Source of the DNA: Paramacrobiotus metropolitanus
Lineage: Eukaryota; Tardigrada; Eutardigrada; Parachela; Macrobiotidae
Length of the DNA stretch: 64,000 nucleotides
Assembly (NCBI RefSeq): GCF_019649055.1
Contig: NW_026570314.1
Coordinates: forward strand, 372,001-436,000
Direction of reading: 5' to 3'
Shown: positions 39,793 through 52,074 of the stretch, in pieces
Position numbering within the stretch: position 1 is the stretch's first letter
Layout: the number at the start of each line of letters is the position of its first letter
The notes under the pieces: generated by a model
Seen by the model: the letters and a program-made list of their open reading frames with translations, nothing else
Told to the model about the DNA's origin: nothing
Databases searched by the model: none
Translations under genes and position numbers: made by a program

Positions 39793-40689
39793 TTGAAATG
39801 CATCGTTATGATGACAGTGATTAGCGACTGATTTGCTTTTTATTTTGTTTTCCTTAGCGGTTGCTAATCCGCTGTAGAGAAGGGCTCTGTTGCCAAAATA
39901 AGTTTGCACTTTTATTAGGCATAACATACTGTAATTGTCGGCCAGTTTTTGTTGTGTATGCGTGTCAGCGCAACCTGTAGGAGAAATTCTGTTTTTCGGT
40001 TCAAACTTCGGCTTGAATTTCGCACTGGGCAGAATTTCGGCAATTACAGATTAATATCAAATACTATGTTGTGACTGGCTATGAATGACTGAGTATGGGA
40101 CGGTATACCTATGGCGCTCACCCATTAACGAAAGCTGCAACGATTAGCTTGTGCTAAAATACTCTTACGCAAAGAACAACAAGACTGTGTTGCTGAGAAG
40201 TAAAGCAAAGACAATCGAGTCATTCTATCTGCAGAATTTTTTATATCTTCGTTTTGCGTCGCAAGTTCGCATGGATACTAAGACATAGGTAACTAACACC
40301 CGATTGGTACTAGTCTTTCAAGTTGCAAAAATAGTCCTTCGGAATAAATTTGGATTTAGGTTTCCCGGAAACTGCTAAAATCAATGCAAAACTGAAATCA
40401 ACGAAGCATTTTATTCTGGCCAACGATTTCCGTTGACAGTAAAGTACTGTTATTCAAGCAAGTTTAATTTCATTACTTTCTTGAAAGCCAAAACAACACT
40501 TCCTCGTGGTTTGCTATGCCATTTAATGTCCAGCACACCAGCCTGCATTTTCACTTTATTGCCCGTTGTACAGATACGTGCAAATCGCATCAATAACACT
40601 AATAAAACAAAAAGCGCTGATGCGTTACCAAAGCAAAAAAAGTTGGGAATTCGCCTAAACGTGAGTTTCGGTTACAATAGATTTTCCGC
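39793..40689. other. Spacer
   Basis: AT-rich, no gene recognised. A 145-aa plus-strand frame begins at 40433, but its right part is antisense to the BTB-BACK pseudogene exon. Confidence 0.4.
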
Positions 40690-40985
40690 AGCGGGAGTGG
40701 CTTTCTCCGGAACTTTGCAGTATTCATGGTACCGGTACGCCCAGATGAAGATTACATTGACCGCTGGCGCCGGTGACGAGGGCGGGCCACTAAAAATGCA
40801 ACCGGACTTTAAAAAGATTTCTTCGCGTTCCTTGAAGACGAACGAGCCGATACGGTGCAGCGCGCGGTGACGCGACGCGGTCGGGAAGGGGAGCGGCGGT
40901 TTGACGGTGGCATGCTTGTACTGGCATATATCCCATAATTAGACTTCTTGCAGCAGCTTCTGCAAAATCAGGCCGCTACTCTGTA
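40690..40985 (-). pseudogene. BTB-BACK exon 6 fragment
   Basis: The minus strand from 40985 shows QYKHATVKPPLPFPT, then ALHRIGSFVFKEREEIFLKS, matching the start of exon 6 of the gene at 3066 (QYKHATVKPSLPFPT, FKDQEEIFVKS). A stop interrupts the beginning, and the homology fades after about 90 residues. Confidence 0.75.
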
Positions 40986-41022
40986 TATTTAAAAGCACTA
41001 GTCAGGCTCGCACCCGGACAAT

Positions 41023-42062
41023 TGGGAGTGTGACATTTCGCCGCACTCAAACTCGACGCGCGACTTTTCGCCGCGAAGACGTTTCGCCGCCGGACATTCG
41101 GACGCTGGGACACTTCGGTTGGGGACATTATGCTTTGAGACATTTTATCCTTGCGACGTTTCGACGCAAGACATTTGGTCGCGGACGATTCGTCTTGGGA
41201 AATTTCGAACGATGCGACTTATCGCCGCAAAGTCATTCACCGCGCTTAATTCTCAATAGTTTTTCAGTTTTTGAAGCTTGTTCTAAGTTTTTCTTAGGCT
41301 TTCCTAGTCTTTCTCAGACTTTCATAGGTCCTGTGCTTTTTTAGTTATTCTTAGGTTTCTTAGGTTTCTTAGGTTTCTTATGTTTCTTATGTTTCTTATA
41401 TTTCTTATGTTTCTTAGGTTTCTTAGGTTTCTTAGGTTTCTTAGGTTTCTTAGGTTTCTTAAGGTTCTTAGGTTTCTTAGGCTCTTAGGTTCTTAGGCTT
41501 CTTAGGCTCTTAGGTTTCTTAGGTTCTTAGGGTTCTTGGCTCTTAGGTTCTTAGGCTCTTAGGGTTCTTAGGCTCTTAGGCTCTTAGGTTTCTTAGGTTT
41601 CTTAGATTTCTTAGGTTCTTAGGTTTCTTATGTTTCTTAGGTTTCTTAGGTTCTTAGGTTTCGTATGTTTCTTAGGTTCTTAGGTTTCTTAGGTTTCTTA
41701 GGTTTCTTGGGTTTCTTGGGTTTTTTGGTTTCTTAGGTTTCTGAGGTTGTTTCGCTTGATTTCGTTTTTTTTTTATTTTTCCTTATACTGACTCTTGGAG
41801 TTAGCTTAATAAATTATTTATCGGTTAGTCGAAATGTCGCTTCGTCGAGATATCCTTGCGGCGGAATTTCCTTGCGTCGGAACGGCCATGCGACGGAAGG
41901 TCTCGCGGCGTAAGGTCCTCCCGACGAAATGTCCTGCGACGAAACTTCGCGAGGCGAAATGGCCTTGCGGCAAAATGTCTGCGACCGAAAGTCCTGCGAC
42001 TAGTTGTCCGCGGCGAAATGTCGCGGTGCCAGTCAGGCTTGGAATCGCGGTTCGTAGCAACT
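41023..42062. mobile_element. Fold-back element: inverted minisatellite arms around a TTCTTAGG array
   Basis: Left arm 41028-41250: diverged 15-17-bp units like GACATTTCGCCGCG. Right arm 41830-42062: the same units in reverse complement (CGCGGCGAAATGTC). Between them, 41336-41755 is a TTCTTAGG/TTTCTTAGG tandem array. Unit-repeat arms in inverted order are the structure of FB-type fold-back transposons. No protein is encoded. A single arm fragment lies at 43062-43130. Confidence 0.7.
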
Positions 42063-42354
42063 ATCATGTGTGCCTCAAAGCAGACAATTGACCAAAGCTA
42101 CAATTGTCGGAAATGGAGTTGTTAAAGCAGTCACAGCGAAGTAAATAGCATAATGTGCGAATATATCCAACCCGAGAAATGTCGCCGGCTTCCCCTAAAA
42201 ATTTTATTTTTTGTAAGACGGATTCACTCTATAGTAAAACAATAATTTCATCCGCCGTGGTCAGAGGGCGAACCCATACCCAATTCAAAAGCGAACAAAC
42301 CGTACAGTACGCCATGTTCGGTTACATTTATCTTAACGATATTCCCGCCGCCAA

Positions 42355-42735
42355 CAGCCACTCCAAGAACACCTGGGAAACTGTGACCTTTGTGGTGTTC
42401 TTTTTCCTGCCGCTGGTTGGCGTCGTCGTACTCTATTTGTAATAGACCGGCTTCTTGTGGGTTCGGCGCTTTGCGGATGTGTCTAGTTTGCGATCGGTGA
42501 CAGCCGCCCGGAGAAGAGCGCTAAAATCCGCCACAGTCAAACATTCAATCCACCAGATCTCGGATCCTCCGCACCTAATGGCGGTGACCCAGTCTGGCTT
42601 GCTACTGGTCGCTGCTCTAGTAGCTCATCTAGCCCAGTGTGGTCTTCATGGCGCTCTTAATGATACTGTTAACGTAATGTAACTTAGTGTTCTCCGGCTG
42701 GTACAGGCTTTACTAGATCCACTGCTTTTTATTAT
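42355..42735 (+). pseudogene. GPCR pseudogene, TM5 to TM7 remnants
   Basis: NTWETVTFVVFFFLPLVGVV matches TM5 of the receptor at 7200 (TWEMMTFVAVLFLPVIGVM). After two stops there are scattered matches to the third loop, then NDTVNVM and VQALLDP of TM7. It is broken by stops and frame changes. Confidence 0.75.
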
Positions 42736-43061
42736 TGACTGTGATGTAGCGTTGACCAGAAATGTTTTCCTTCCAGATGTGATTTTGTTAAGCGGCGCTT
42801 TTTGTCCAAGGTGGAATAAAGTCGCTTGAAAAATGCGTTTGCTATACTGTGCAATATAAATCTCGTAATATTTTCGACAATCGAAGTGTGCCTATTCAGT
42901 GGTAAAGTTCTAGCAAAAAAACCCTCGTACAGCAATTGGTAAGCAAATTACGTAACATAATCATGGAAAAAAATAATTACCGAGTGTCAGTTTTTATCAC
43001 AGAATCAGCTTCTTATTTCAACCTTAGGTGGGTTTGCTTCCATCACTATCGTTGTCAAGAT

Positions 43062-43130
43062 ACTTCGTCGCCGAAATCTCCTCTCGCGACATTTCGTCAC
43101 GGGACACTTAGTCGGCAGGACATCCAAAGG
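43062..43130. repeat. Isolated arm fragment of the fold-back minisatellite
   Basis: CGCGACATTTCGTCACGGGA and GTCGGCAGGACAT match the unit of the left arm at 41028-41250. Confidence 0.5.
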
Positions 43131-43299
43131 TTTGTTGGAACCTCCGTCCTCCGTTCATGCCGAGCATTTGAAACAACCTACGCTTCGACAAGATGCAATG
43201 TAAACACCACAAAAGGTCTTGTACACCGGCCATTGCACGGCACGCTATAGCGGTGACGCTGACCAGCAGAATCCGCAACTGACGAATAAAATAAAAATC

Positions 43300-43375
43300 T
43301 GCACCACGCGGGGAATCGAACCCCGACTAAGTGGTACGATACGCGCAAGCACAATCACTGCATCAAATTGCACGT
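43300..43375 (-). repeat. tRNA-like SINE head
   Basis: The minus strand has a perfect B box and T-arm (GGGGTTCGATTCCCC) and, 50 nt upstream, an A-box-like TGATGCAGTGATT. The acceptor stem does not pair (TACGTGC against GTGGTGC), so it is tRNA-derived and not a working tRNA gene. Confidence 0.6.
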
Positions 43376-43506
43376 AGTAAAGATGATGTGAATGTCTTTC
43401 ACTGAGCGTGAGCGCTAACAACGCCATAAAACAAAACTGCGGTCATCAGGTTTTTATACGATTTCCTTCCTTTACGGGGTTTGGTTGAAAATACTTTGAC
43501 GTTTGT

Positions 43507-43672
43507 CCCACTGCAGAGGGGCAGAGGCGGCTTGCGCGCGTGCCAATATGGAGCCGAATCCGGACAACCGACGGCAAATACTGGGAAGGGCATTTATCAT
43601 TAACCGTTTCCAGCAGCTCACCGATGCGCAGGCTCACAGCTGCTGGATGGCCCCGCCAAGGTGACCGGATGC
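43507..43672 (+). pseudogene. BTB-BACK exon 5 fragment
   Basis: After a CTGCAG acceptor it reads ACARANMEPNPDNRRQILGR, close to exon 5 of the gene at 3066 (CARADMEPTPENRRQTLG). It then loses frame near DAQAHSCWMAPPR. No neighbouring exons. Confidence 0.7.
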
Positions 43673-43734
43673 CTTGCACCCGTTAGAAAAACAAGGGGAG
43701 AAGCTACAGTAGCAAACCGATTCACGTTATGGTT

Positions 43735-43900
43735 CAACGCAGGAGAGGCGCGCGGACGCTGTGATTGCGCCGGTAGAAGTGCAAGCGCATCACCGCCAAC
43801 AGCCGGTTGATCGACAATTAGGCCGCTGAGTGGTTGGTCTGTAATCTGTACTGTTTAGGCGAAGCTTGACGCCAGTGAATTCTTGGCAACGTGAGGCACA
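43735..43900 (-). pseudogene. GPCR pseudogene, TM3/loop 2 and TM1 remnants
   Basis: INRLLAVMRLHFYRRNHSVRA matches INRLLAVIRPYFYRRSHSVR of the receptor at 7200. Immediately upstream (higher coordinates) is sequence matching the TM1-TM2 region, so the stretch between has been deleted. Confidence 0.75.
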
Positions 43901-43909
43901 GTTGCTTCG

Positions 43910-46569
43910 CACCAATGGTTTTATTTAGTGTTTTCATGACGAAGAACTATTTTGTACACCTCTACCGATTACAGCTTAACCTCAGTGTTTACCTTACTGT
44001 GTAGGTGTATGTTCAAAGACTAGCAAACCTGTATAATAATATGGTTTGCTTGTACGTACATATCGATATATAGCATATTATGCTATACCCTGTATACCAT
44101 TCCACTCCGTACATGCTCTATGTCTGAACATCGTCCGCGAAACCGGCGCCACTTGCGACCGGTAACAACTGGCGACTGTCGAGTTCGGCTCGAAAATTTT
44201 TCTCCGGCCCGCGGGGCACCAACCAGCGCTGCAAAATTGTAATGTTCTCTATATTAAAATCTAACACGAGACACGAGCAGTTCTAACATTTATCGAAGCG
44301 AATTCTTCTAACATAGCCTTAGTATCTGTGCACCTTACATGCACGTGTACCACTTCTCGGGAAAACTTCTAAAAAGAGCGTTATGATCGGTTTTGGAGCT
44401 ACGAGGGACTGGTATACAGAAATGGCTTTACATCCGCCAGTTGCCGATATTACTAATGCCGTGACTCACGAGTTCAGGTAAATTCGGATAGAATTTTGAT
44501 AAGCAGAGTTGTCTTTAAAAGTAAAGCGCTACTAAAATTGAGTGTTAAATAAAAAGTACATTTTTAGACAAGGCTATAAAGCGGTTAGATCTTATAAAGA
44601 AAAACAGTAATATTGTGAGACGAGAGTTATCTGAGTTGGTGTCGACGCCCATTGCTATGCACACTCGCCTAATGCTAAAACCAGTTACTGCGCAGAAGAA
44701 AAACTGGTTTGTTAAGACCGAAATTTACTAACAAACAGTCTTCTGCCAACAAAACTTGCAATCAACAGACAGAACGTCGGCGTGCGTGCCAGAGGAGTAT
44801 CAGTCACTAGCAGCTACTGACCGTGAGAGTTATTGCCGGCTCAGCTAAACGCCGGCTCAGTTCGTTTCCGGTGAAAAAAACTCCAGTGAATGCCCTGGAG
44901 GTGTTTTGTCCTACAATCGTAATATTATCTTTAGATATGTAAAAACAAAATTATTTACTAATACGAAGTACCACAAATAAAGCTCACAAACTCCACACAA
45001 GTATCGCCGAACAATGCCGTTTTACTGTTTTGTACGAGTACAAACATTTTTTTAATGCATTGTACGAGTACAAACAAGATCGTTGTTTTTTTGCAATATT
45101 TGCCTTGTCTGCCTCACATTTTCATTAACAGTAACATTACGGATTCGCTGCTACCAAGTTTTAACTTGTTATAACTATAGATTATTGTTCTTTTTATTCA
45201 GACCGGAAATTTTGTGGTGCACAGCATTAGGCGCCGTAAAATTTTTGGGTGCATAGTAAAAATGCAATGCGCCATAAAAATGTGGGGCAAATAGAAGTGA
45301 CCTATAGCTTATCGATTCTCTAATCCCTGAAAAAGGTTTACACCCTCGTAAAAATGTATAAGTTTTTTTGTAACAATCTTTGAACAGCAGCTATACCTTT
45401 TTGTGCCGTAAAAGTTAGTGTGGAACTTAAAATTCCCAACTTAATTTGGCAGTCGTTTTTAGAAGTTTTATTGTACTGTATTCAGAACTTTTGCTTTATC
45501 GTTGTCCGAAGCTTTATTGTAACTTTTGCCGCACATTACTCGTAATTTTGCACATAATTCTATTAAAGCACAAAAATTACACTGAATTACAGGAAAAAAA
45601 CCACAAATAAACATCAAACTATCGTCTGCGTGCTGCACTTGCTGTTTTAAACCACAGAAATTTAGATAGGTAGAATATAATGCAAAAGCCAAAAATTAAA
45701 CAACAAAAAGCCTGTTTTGGTTTCGGGGTCGACTCCAGTCCATCAAATGGGCAATGAAATCCGTTAGTTTCCTAAGGAACGGGAAAATATGTACCACAAA
45801 TTAATAATTTTGGTCTGCACGTACATAAATTCAGTATTTATTATCAACGCTGGCGAGAATCGCTAGATAGCACGAGTACTTTGAACAAAAGCTTCGGAAA
45901 CTATCACTCATTAAGCATCAATCGACTCATCATCAATCGACTCATCATCAATCGCTTCAGCATCAATCGAAATTCAGTTACTCAACCATTAACTCCACAC
46001 CAACCTACTCAATTTACCCAACGCCATAAATCCGGTTTATAGAGCTCACCTGTGTTTAGACTGGCAGTGTGCTTCACACCTTCATCCAAAGGCCCAGTGT
46101 GCGCTCGTGTGCGTTCGCAACGACGGTGGCAGTACTTGATGCTCACAATATCATACAACATTGCAAAACAATGTTTGCCAGCGTCCGCGAAAGCATTTTT
46201 GCCGCGAGGGCATGGCACACTATTTTGACTACAGAAATTGAATGGCCGCCGCAAACCGCGGACTATATAACTCTACGTAAAACACCACCATCCATACCAG
46301 TACATGTAGATTTACGAGCTTTTGTTTCAAAAATCTTACTCGGTGTTGTAAAGCCTTTTCCAAAAAAACTATTGGCGGTTGTGCAAGCACTAGTTTTCGG
46401 TCTACCTGACATTTGGACATAGTGAAGACGAGAACTCAATACAATTCAACTTACTGTATTCCCATATTGATTTGCATTGCAGATTCGGGCTTAAACTCCT
46501 ACTTCCGCTTGATCTGCGCTCCCTTAGCTCTTCCACACTACTACATTCCCGACCAATCTTTCATACAGC
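43910..46569. other. 2.6-kb intergenic region
   Basis: No gene recognised. It holds two copies of the palindrome TTGTACGAGTACAA (about 45035 and 45062). Near 45912-45970 there are four diverged copies of an 18-bp repeat (CATCAATCGACTCATCAT). Confidence 0.45.
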
Positions 46570-49500
46570 ATGAAACAAAAATGTTATGTGATACTGGGAT
46601 TTATTGCCACCAGAATGCTGTGTTCAGCTGTTACAGTTCCCCAATTTGATCTGACAATTATAGCGGGAAGTAGCGGGAAATTTGTCGTCAAGGCTGTAAT
46701 AGAAAAGATTTTCAATGTATTCGGGGATGATAAAGGTTTACTTCGACGAATGGCTTGTACGTCGGCTAACATGCCCGCCGATATGGCTGTCCCGTCTGGC
46801 GGTTTATGGAAGGTAGGGAAGAGGTCACCGAACTGGGCCAATAGTTAAGCATTAACCAACCCGTTTCCGCTACCGAAAACTGAAAACTCTCCATAATACT
46901 GTACCATTCAATAATTTACAGAACGTAATATTCCGCAATAATTTTGCCAAGGATTTTAGCGGCAGCATTTTATATAATATCATGTCGATGGATCTTAAAA
47001 GATCCCTTAGTGCGTTGGCAATAGGTTGTCGGGCAGCTCTCCAGAATTTTTAGAGAAAACAAAAAATTGGCAACCGGTAACTATGCGTCTAGTTTTCGAA
47101 TAACCTACTTAAAAGACGAGCGCATGAATCATACATATATCAAGGGAGCGAGGTGCCTCTTTAATTTCAAAGCAGCAACGGAAGTAATGTGCATAGAAAT
47201 TATTAAAATTGGTAGTTTTTTAAAATTGGGACATAGACATAAATATAAGTACGTAATGTTGTTAATTGCGTGTGTAAGTTGTATGGCTGCTGTAAGTTTT
47301 AACTGATAATTTTGACTTCGCGCGCTCTTGATGAAGTGCTTACGATAATGAATAAAACACATTCACATAATTATAACCACAGCTTTCTGAATAAGATTTA
47401 AAAATATCGATTGGCAGGCAGTGGGTAGCAGTTACTTTACTGTTATAAGTGTTGCGTGTTAGCGTGAGCGGCGGAAAAACTGCACGTGCTCGCCTACTGT
47501 TTTTTCGCACACAAACTGCGGTTGTGGTTTGTACAGTACTCTGTACTTCGTACGTAAAATTGGCAACTTGTTCTTGAAATTCAGGCAACAATGACGTAAA
47601 CCGTGCAGCGATGAAAACCGCGAGAGAGTATTTACGTCGAATGAATCAGCTGCAATGCTTCATTCTGACATCATCTTTATTTAATATATATTTACGTCAT
47701 TTATCATGTAAATACAAACTGTCTTAATTTAAGTTGGTTACGTACAATTACAATTAAATGCATGCTTTCGCGGCGCTGCATAGTAACAGGTGGCCTTGAA
47801 AAACTGCAGTTTTTCTTGCCGTTTGCTTGATATACCGTAACCGCTCTTTGTATTGTATATGTATGTTAACTGGACACTTCTGTTTAACCTTAGGTTCCTG
47901 CAGCGACGTTTGAGCGGACCAAACATACAGACCACTATCCAAATTTAACCCATTACCACCAGCTGATCGAATCCAATTTTGGCTTCGAATGGGCGGACCA
48001 GGAATGGAACGATCTCGATGTCCCGCTGAAGTCCGGCCTGGCAGCACGCCTGGCGTTGACCTTTGGAGAAGCTGACCATCAAAACATTCCCGACAACCTG
48101 ATCGACCAAGCAAATTATCTCACCAGATATTTCGACTCTTCCACGACCGATCAAGAAAAACTTTACAATATGCATGACTGCATCCGTCCATACCAGTGCA
48201 TCGGGCGCGCTGCAGTATGTTTTACGATGGATAAACCGCAAAATACGGGAGAAGATGACCGTCAACGCTACCGAAATTTTGCTCAGAACCTACTCGACGC
48301 AATTGGCAATGAAGTAAGTGGAGAACTGGAATCTGTTACCAACACCGGCTAAGTTTTTCTTTTTCGTGCTACAGTACGCGAAGTTTTAATTTTTCATTGT
48401 AGGTACAATCGGATGTGGCTGTCTATTCAGCAGGAGTTCACTCTATTGCGCTGCTCGACGATTCCGATGCGGAATCCCAGTCATCACACATGCAGGATGG
48501 GGAGCACGCGATCAACGCAGTTAACAAATGCGTCTCAGCGCTGAAGCAGTATAAACCGCAAAAGACCGGTGTTCCGCAAGTGATCCTATTGCTGACCGAT
48601 AAAGCCGCCGATGCCGGAAATGTGCGCAAGGATATCGTGCACAGCGCCGGCTTTGGCCCCGAGGAAATTACGGTGTTCGTGGTGGCTGTTGGATTCCCCT
48701 ACAAGAGCGATGATCTGCTGCATATCACCGAACACCGGGAGAATCGGATATTTACGTTGATAACTACAACCATTTGGCGGAGCGAATTTCGCAGATTAGC
48801 GAATCGGTGTGCTCCGTACCGCAGAATCTGCATGTCGGCCAAAGCGTCGAGGACGTTGTGCAAAAGGACCAAAGCCGCGTTTACCGGTAAATTACATGTG
48901 TAAGCTAAATGAACTACGCGCGTTGGCCTTAAAAGCACAGCGGCCCGCAACATCCGGTTGCAAGTAAATTGAAAGAACGCGTTGCCGTACACCAGAACTA
49001 TTAATATATTGTTATTATCGATTTTATCTTCTTGACACTGGGCCGTACAGACAAGTAATTATGAAGAAGACTGATCCAGTTCATGCTCTTGATCCAGTTC
49101 ATGCTGTTCCTTTCCAGTTTTTTTAAATGGATTTATAAACTTTTGAATTTATTTTAAATCACAGGAAAACTTGGTGATCTTGATTTTGAATCAGATTCGC
49201 TTGTGTAAACGTGTGTGGCTCTTTGCAAGAATTTCTAGAAGATCGGACAATTACTTAGTTTTGCTAAACGGTGAATAGTATCACAATACATTTTATGCAC
49301 ACCGGGCCATGAACAGACTATTATCAGTGTTTATCTTTGGCTACTTGACGCTCGTCAGCTGACCACTTTCGCTTTGTGATTCGGCTGATCGATTACTCAA
49401 TACGGTACCCGTACCACGCACGGCAGAAGTTCACTGGCCAGCTTCTACCGGTTGGTCCATTAATAAGTGCAGAAACAAATGCCGGAAGGCAGTTCTTCAG

Positions 49501-49978
49501 TCACATGTTATGCAATCAAAATGTAGTGCTTAAGTGTTCTCGAAATGTACGGTTTTCACACTTTTACTTTCTGTGAGTAAAATATTTTCGTTGCAGGCTA
49601 AGCGTTCTGTTTGGATTTTTAGTTGAATTTCGTATCGAGACGATGAAGGGGAAGGTCAAGGCTTATTTCACGTATGACTCTGAAACCCCATCAGCTGCTG
49701 TTTTCGATGGAGCAGGCGAACAGAGAATTGTCATTCCACCAAATCCCAAACTGCAACTCCTAAGCCGCAGAAAAAGAATGACGCCTTCTGACCATTACAC
49801 ATTCCCACAATCGTACGTGTACATCAGCGTTTACGGAGTGGACGAAGAAAATGCTTATCGATTCAAGGATCATTTGCACATTACCATGGGTCCATACAAC
49901 TCGGCTGCCGTAACGGCTAGTTTGCCAACAACTGTCTTTCTAATCTTCCTTCCGTTCATAGTTGCTTCACTTGCTTGA
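46570..49978 (+). CDS. Secreted vWA-domain protein, four exons, one frameshift
   Basis: Exons 46570-46812, 47894-48313, 48403-48886 and 49597-49978; all junction phases agree. A signal peptide begins MKQKCYVILGFIATRMLCS. GGLWKV joined to PAATFERT and SGLAARLAL belong to an N-terminal region seen in animal extracellular vWA proteins. The vWA domain follows (VQSDVAVYSAG, VPQVILLLTDKA, ITVFVVAVGFP, ISESVCS). The MIDAS DxSxS is replaced by MDKPQN, so metal-dependent ligand binding is probably lost. The C-terminus is a hydrophobic tail (TTVFLIFLPFIVASLA), either a GPI signal or a membrane anchor. Near 48757 one base appears to be missing: IFTL must shift to DNYNHLAERIS. It is a pseudogene or carries a sequence error. 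Confidence 0.75.
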
Positions 49979-50602
49979 AATGATGTCTAAATAGATAGGC
50001 TAAAAACTGCAACTTTTGAACATCTGCATCAGCATTCCTTAGTGTAAATTTTAATGTGCCTGCAGATTTTTGATTTAAACTAACAAATTCCAACAGTGCG
50101 TGTTATGGGCACAGTCTGATCCAACGCAAACTGGGATTAGTATTTTTTAGATTTTGCTCCCTAACTAACTGCCATTTTGCCAAACTGTATTAAATAAATA
50201 AATCATTAATTTTATGGCCCTTATCGAGTAGTTGAAACGTGCTAATTAAATTGTACGAAACTCACGCATACCACGTGTACAAGAGTATGTAATTATTAGT
50301 ATGTACCCGGTATCTGTATCTGTGGTCGAATGGGGCTCTTAATTTTTATTCTCAGAAGTGACAATGTCAAATTGATTAGGAAATTCATTAAATGGACTGA
50401 GATTTTTCGGTTTAATAACATTTCTCTACTCCAGGGATCATATGCAACAGGTAACTGCGTATAACATGAGAACAATCCCAACTTCATCGTTCAACACGTG
50501 ATTTGGCCGCCGGTTAACACAAGATTCCACACAGTGTAAACGGACTGACATTCGCTCGTTGCGGTTTATTCAGACGACCTTCACTACGCTGCGTGCGAAT
50601 AT
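49979..50602. other. Convergent spacer
   Basis: Contains AATAAA near 50192, a likely poly(A) signal for the vWA gene. Nothing else recognised. Confidence 0.4.
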
Positions 50603-51734
50603 TCATCTTGTGATTTCTGTACTGCATCTTTGATTTCTGTACTCTTGTAGAATCGTGCCGTTCTGCCGCACAATCTCTCCAATGTCCACATCGCTCCCAG
50701 GGAAAAACTCTCCAAGGGTGGCGTTGTTGGGTTGATAGAAGAAAAAGAACTCCTCATTGACTACATCCTTCCTACCTTCGTAGCGGTAGGATTGTAGCGT
50801 GATGGCAGGAATATCATGTCGTTCGTTGACCAGTGCATGGGTCTGGTAGAGCTCCGACGACATCCACGTAATGTTACCGGCATACAGTCGTTCCTGTGTG
50901 ATCAGCTGCGGCATCTCGTAGCTACCCGAGATAATGGGATTGTAGAATTTGGACAGCAGGGCCCCCTGCAAAATCTTGATCACCGCGCTGGCGTTACCGT
51001 GGTTATGTATGGGACTGTAGTGGCCCGGCGGCCAGATTTCCAGGACCAGTTCCTGTCCCGGTGCTGACAAATGACCTTTGTGCAATGGAATACGGATATA
51101 AGAAGATCGGCTATCTCCGTTAAACGACCGTTTGCTCTTCAGTTTGCGATTGAGGATACACCCGTCGGTCATTAGGGAGAATGTGATGGCCGCTAATTCC
51201 TCGGCACCAAACGGTGAGGCCTTGGATGAAAAATAGCATTTCTTTTAATAAGGGATTTTTATCCGGCGACATGTAAATGCGGTCGGCCATGATAATATGC
51301 TCATCCCTCGACATTGATTCAAGCGGTACTATAAACGGGGCAATGTCATACAGAACGGCTTTCCATTCCACTTTCGGCTTGGCGTAGAGCGGAATCCCGT
51401 CACCTAATGAAATTATTTTCACCTGTCGCAGGGTGTCATCATGATTGTTCTGTGTCTTAGAAGCGAAGTGAAACAATACGTTGGCCTGCATTTGGTAGCC
51501 GTAACCAAATTTTATGAAGGGCGGCGTGCCGGCGGTCCGCGAGGAGAATGACACCCAGTGCGCCATGCGGGAGCAGTTGGGATGCGTCAGGCTGCAAGCC
51601 GGGGTCCTGTTGGCTATTTCGTGAAAGTTGCCGGCATAAAGACCTTGCAGGACAACCTGCCGATCACTAACAAGGAGTGTTAATGGTTCCATAATCAGGC
51701 GATATGACGACTGACACTTGGGAAGAGGCGCCAT
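50603..51734 (-). CDS. Cysteine-dioxygenase-like cupin protein, intronless, one frameshift
   Basis: The N-terminal frame runs from 51734 to about 51233, the C-terminal frame from there to 50603. Both are coding, joined by a shift at an A5 run (51229-51233), which suggests a homopolymer indel or error. The total is about 377 aa. The C-terminal half has the thiol dioxygenase cupin signature: WPPGHYSPIHNHG (two His iron ligands), GALLSKFY, and YQTHALVNERHD (third His), followed by LQSYRY. The N-terminal 200 residues are unassigned (YAKPKVEWKAVLYDIAPFIV). The lack of introns, unlike most neighbours, makes transfer from a microbe or fungus, or retroposition, worth testing. Confidence 0.7.
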
Positions 51735-52074
51735 GAAATATGTAACGGTTCCAATTGCTAGAAAATTTGCATCATGAAATCTTATTTCGAAACTCCGAGT
51801 TTTGATAAATCATAGATATTTTCGTTTCTCGCCATAATTAAAGTTCCCTGATAGATATCCTAAAAGATACCTTATTTATCGATATTCTAAAAGATACCTT
51901 AATAATTTTACCTGTACAACGGTACGCAGCAAAAAGCGTTTCTAAACGATATCTTATAATTTTCTGTCCAACTGCGCATAGCGAAAACTACGCTGCATTA
52001 ATTTATTTATTCAAGAAAATTAAATTTGTATTACATAATAATATTATTAATTATTATACGACGGGGCCTGGCTT
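51735..52074. other. AT-rich spacer
   Basis: Contains a short near-repeat (AAAAGATACCTTA) twice near 51860-51900. No gene. Confidence 0.4.

Noticed and set aside
41336-41755. Regular short repeats that could suggest a CRISPR-like array
   Set aside because: Tandem TTCTTAGG units without spacers, in animal DNA: a minisatellite.
43300-43375. Functional tRNA gene
   Set aside because: Perfect T-arm, but the acceptor stem does not pair and the A box is poor.
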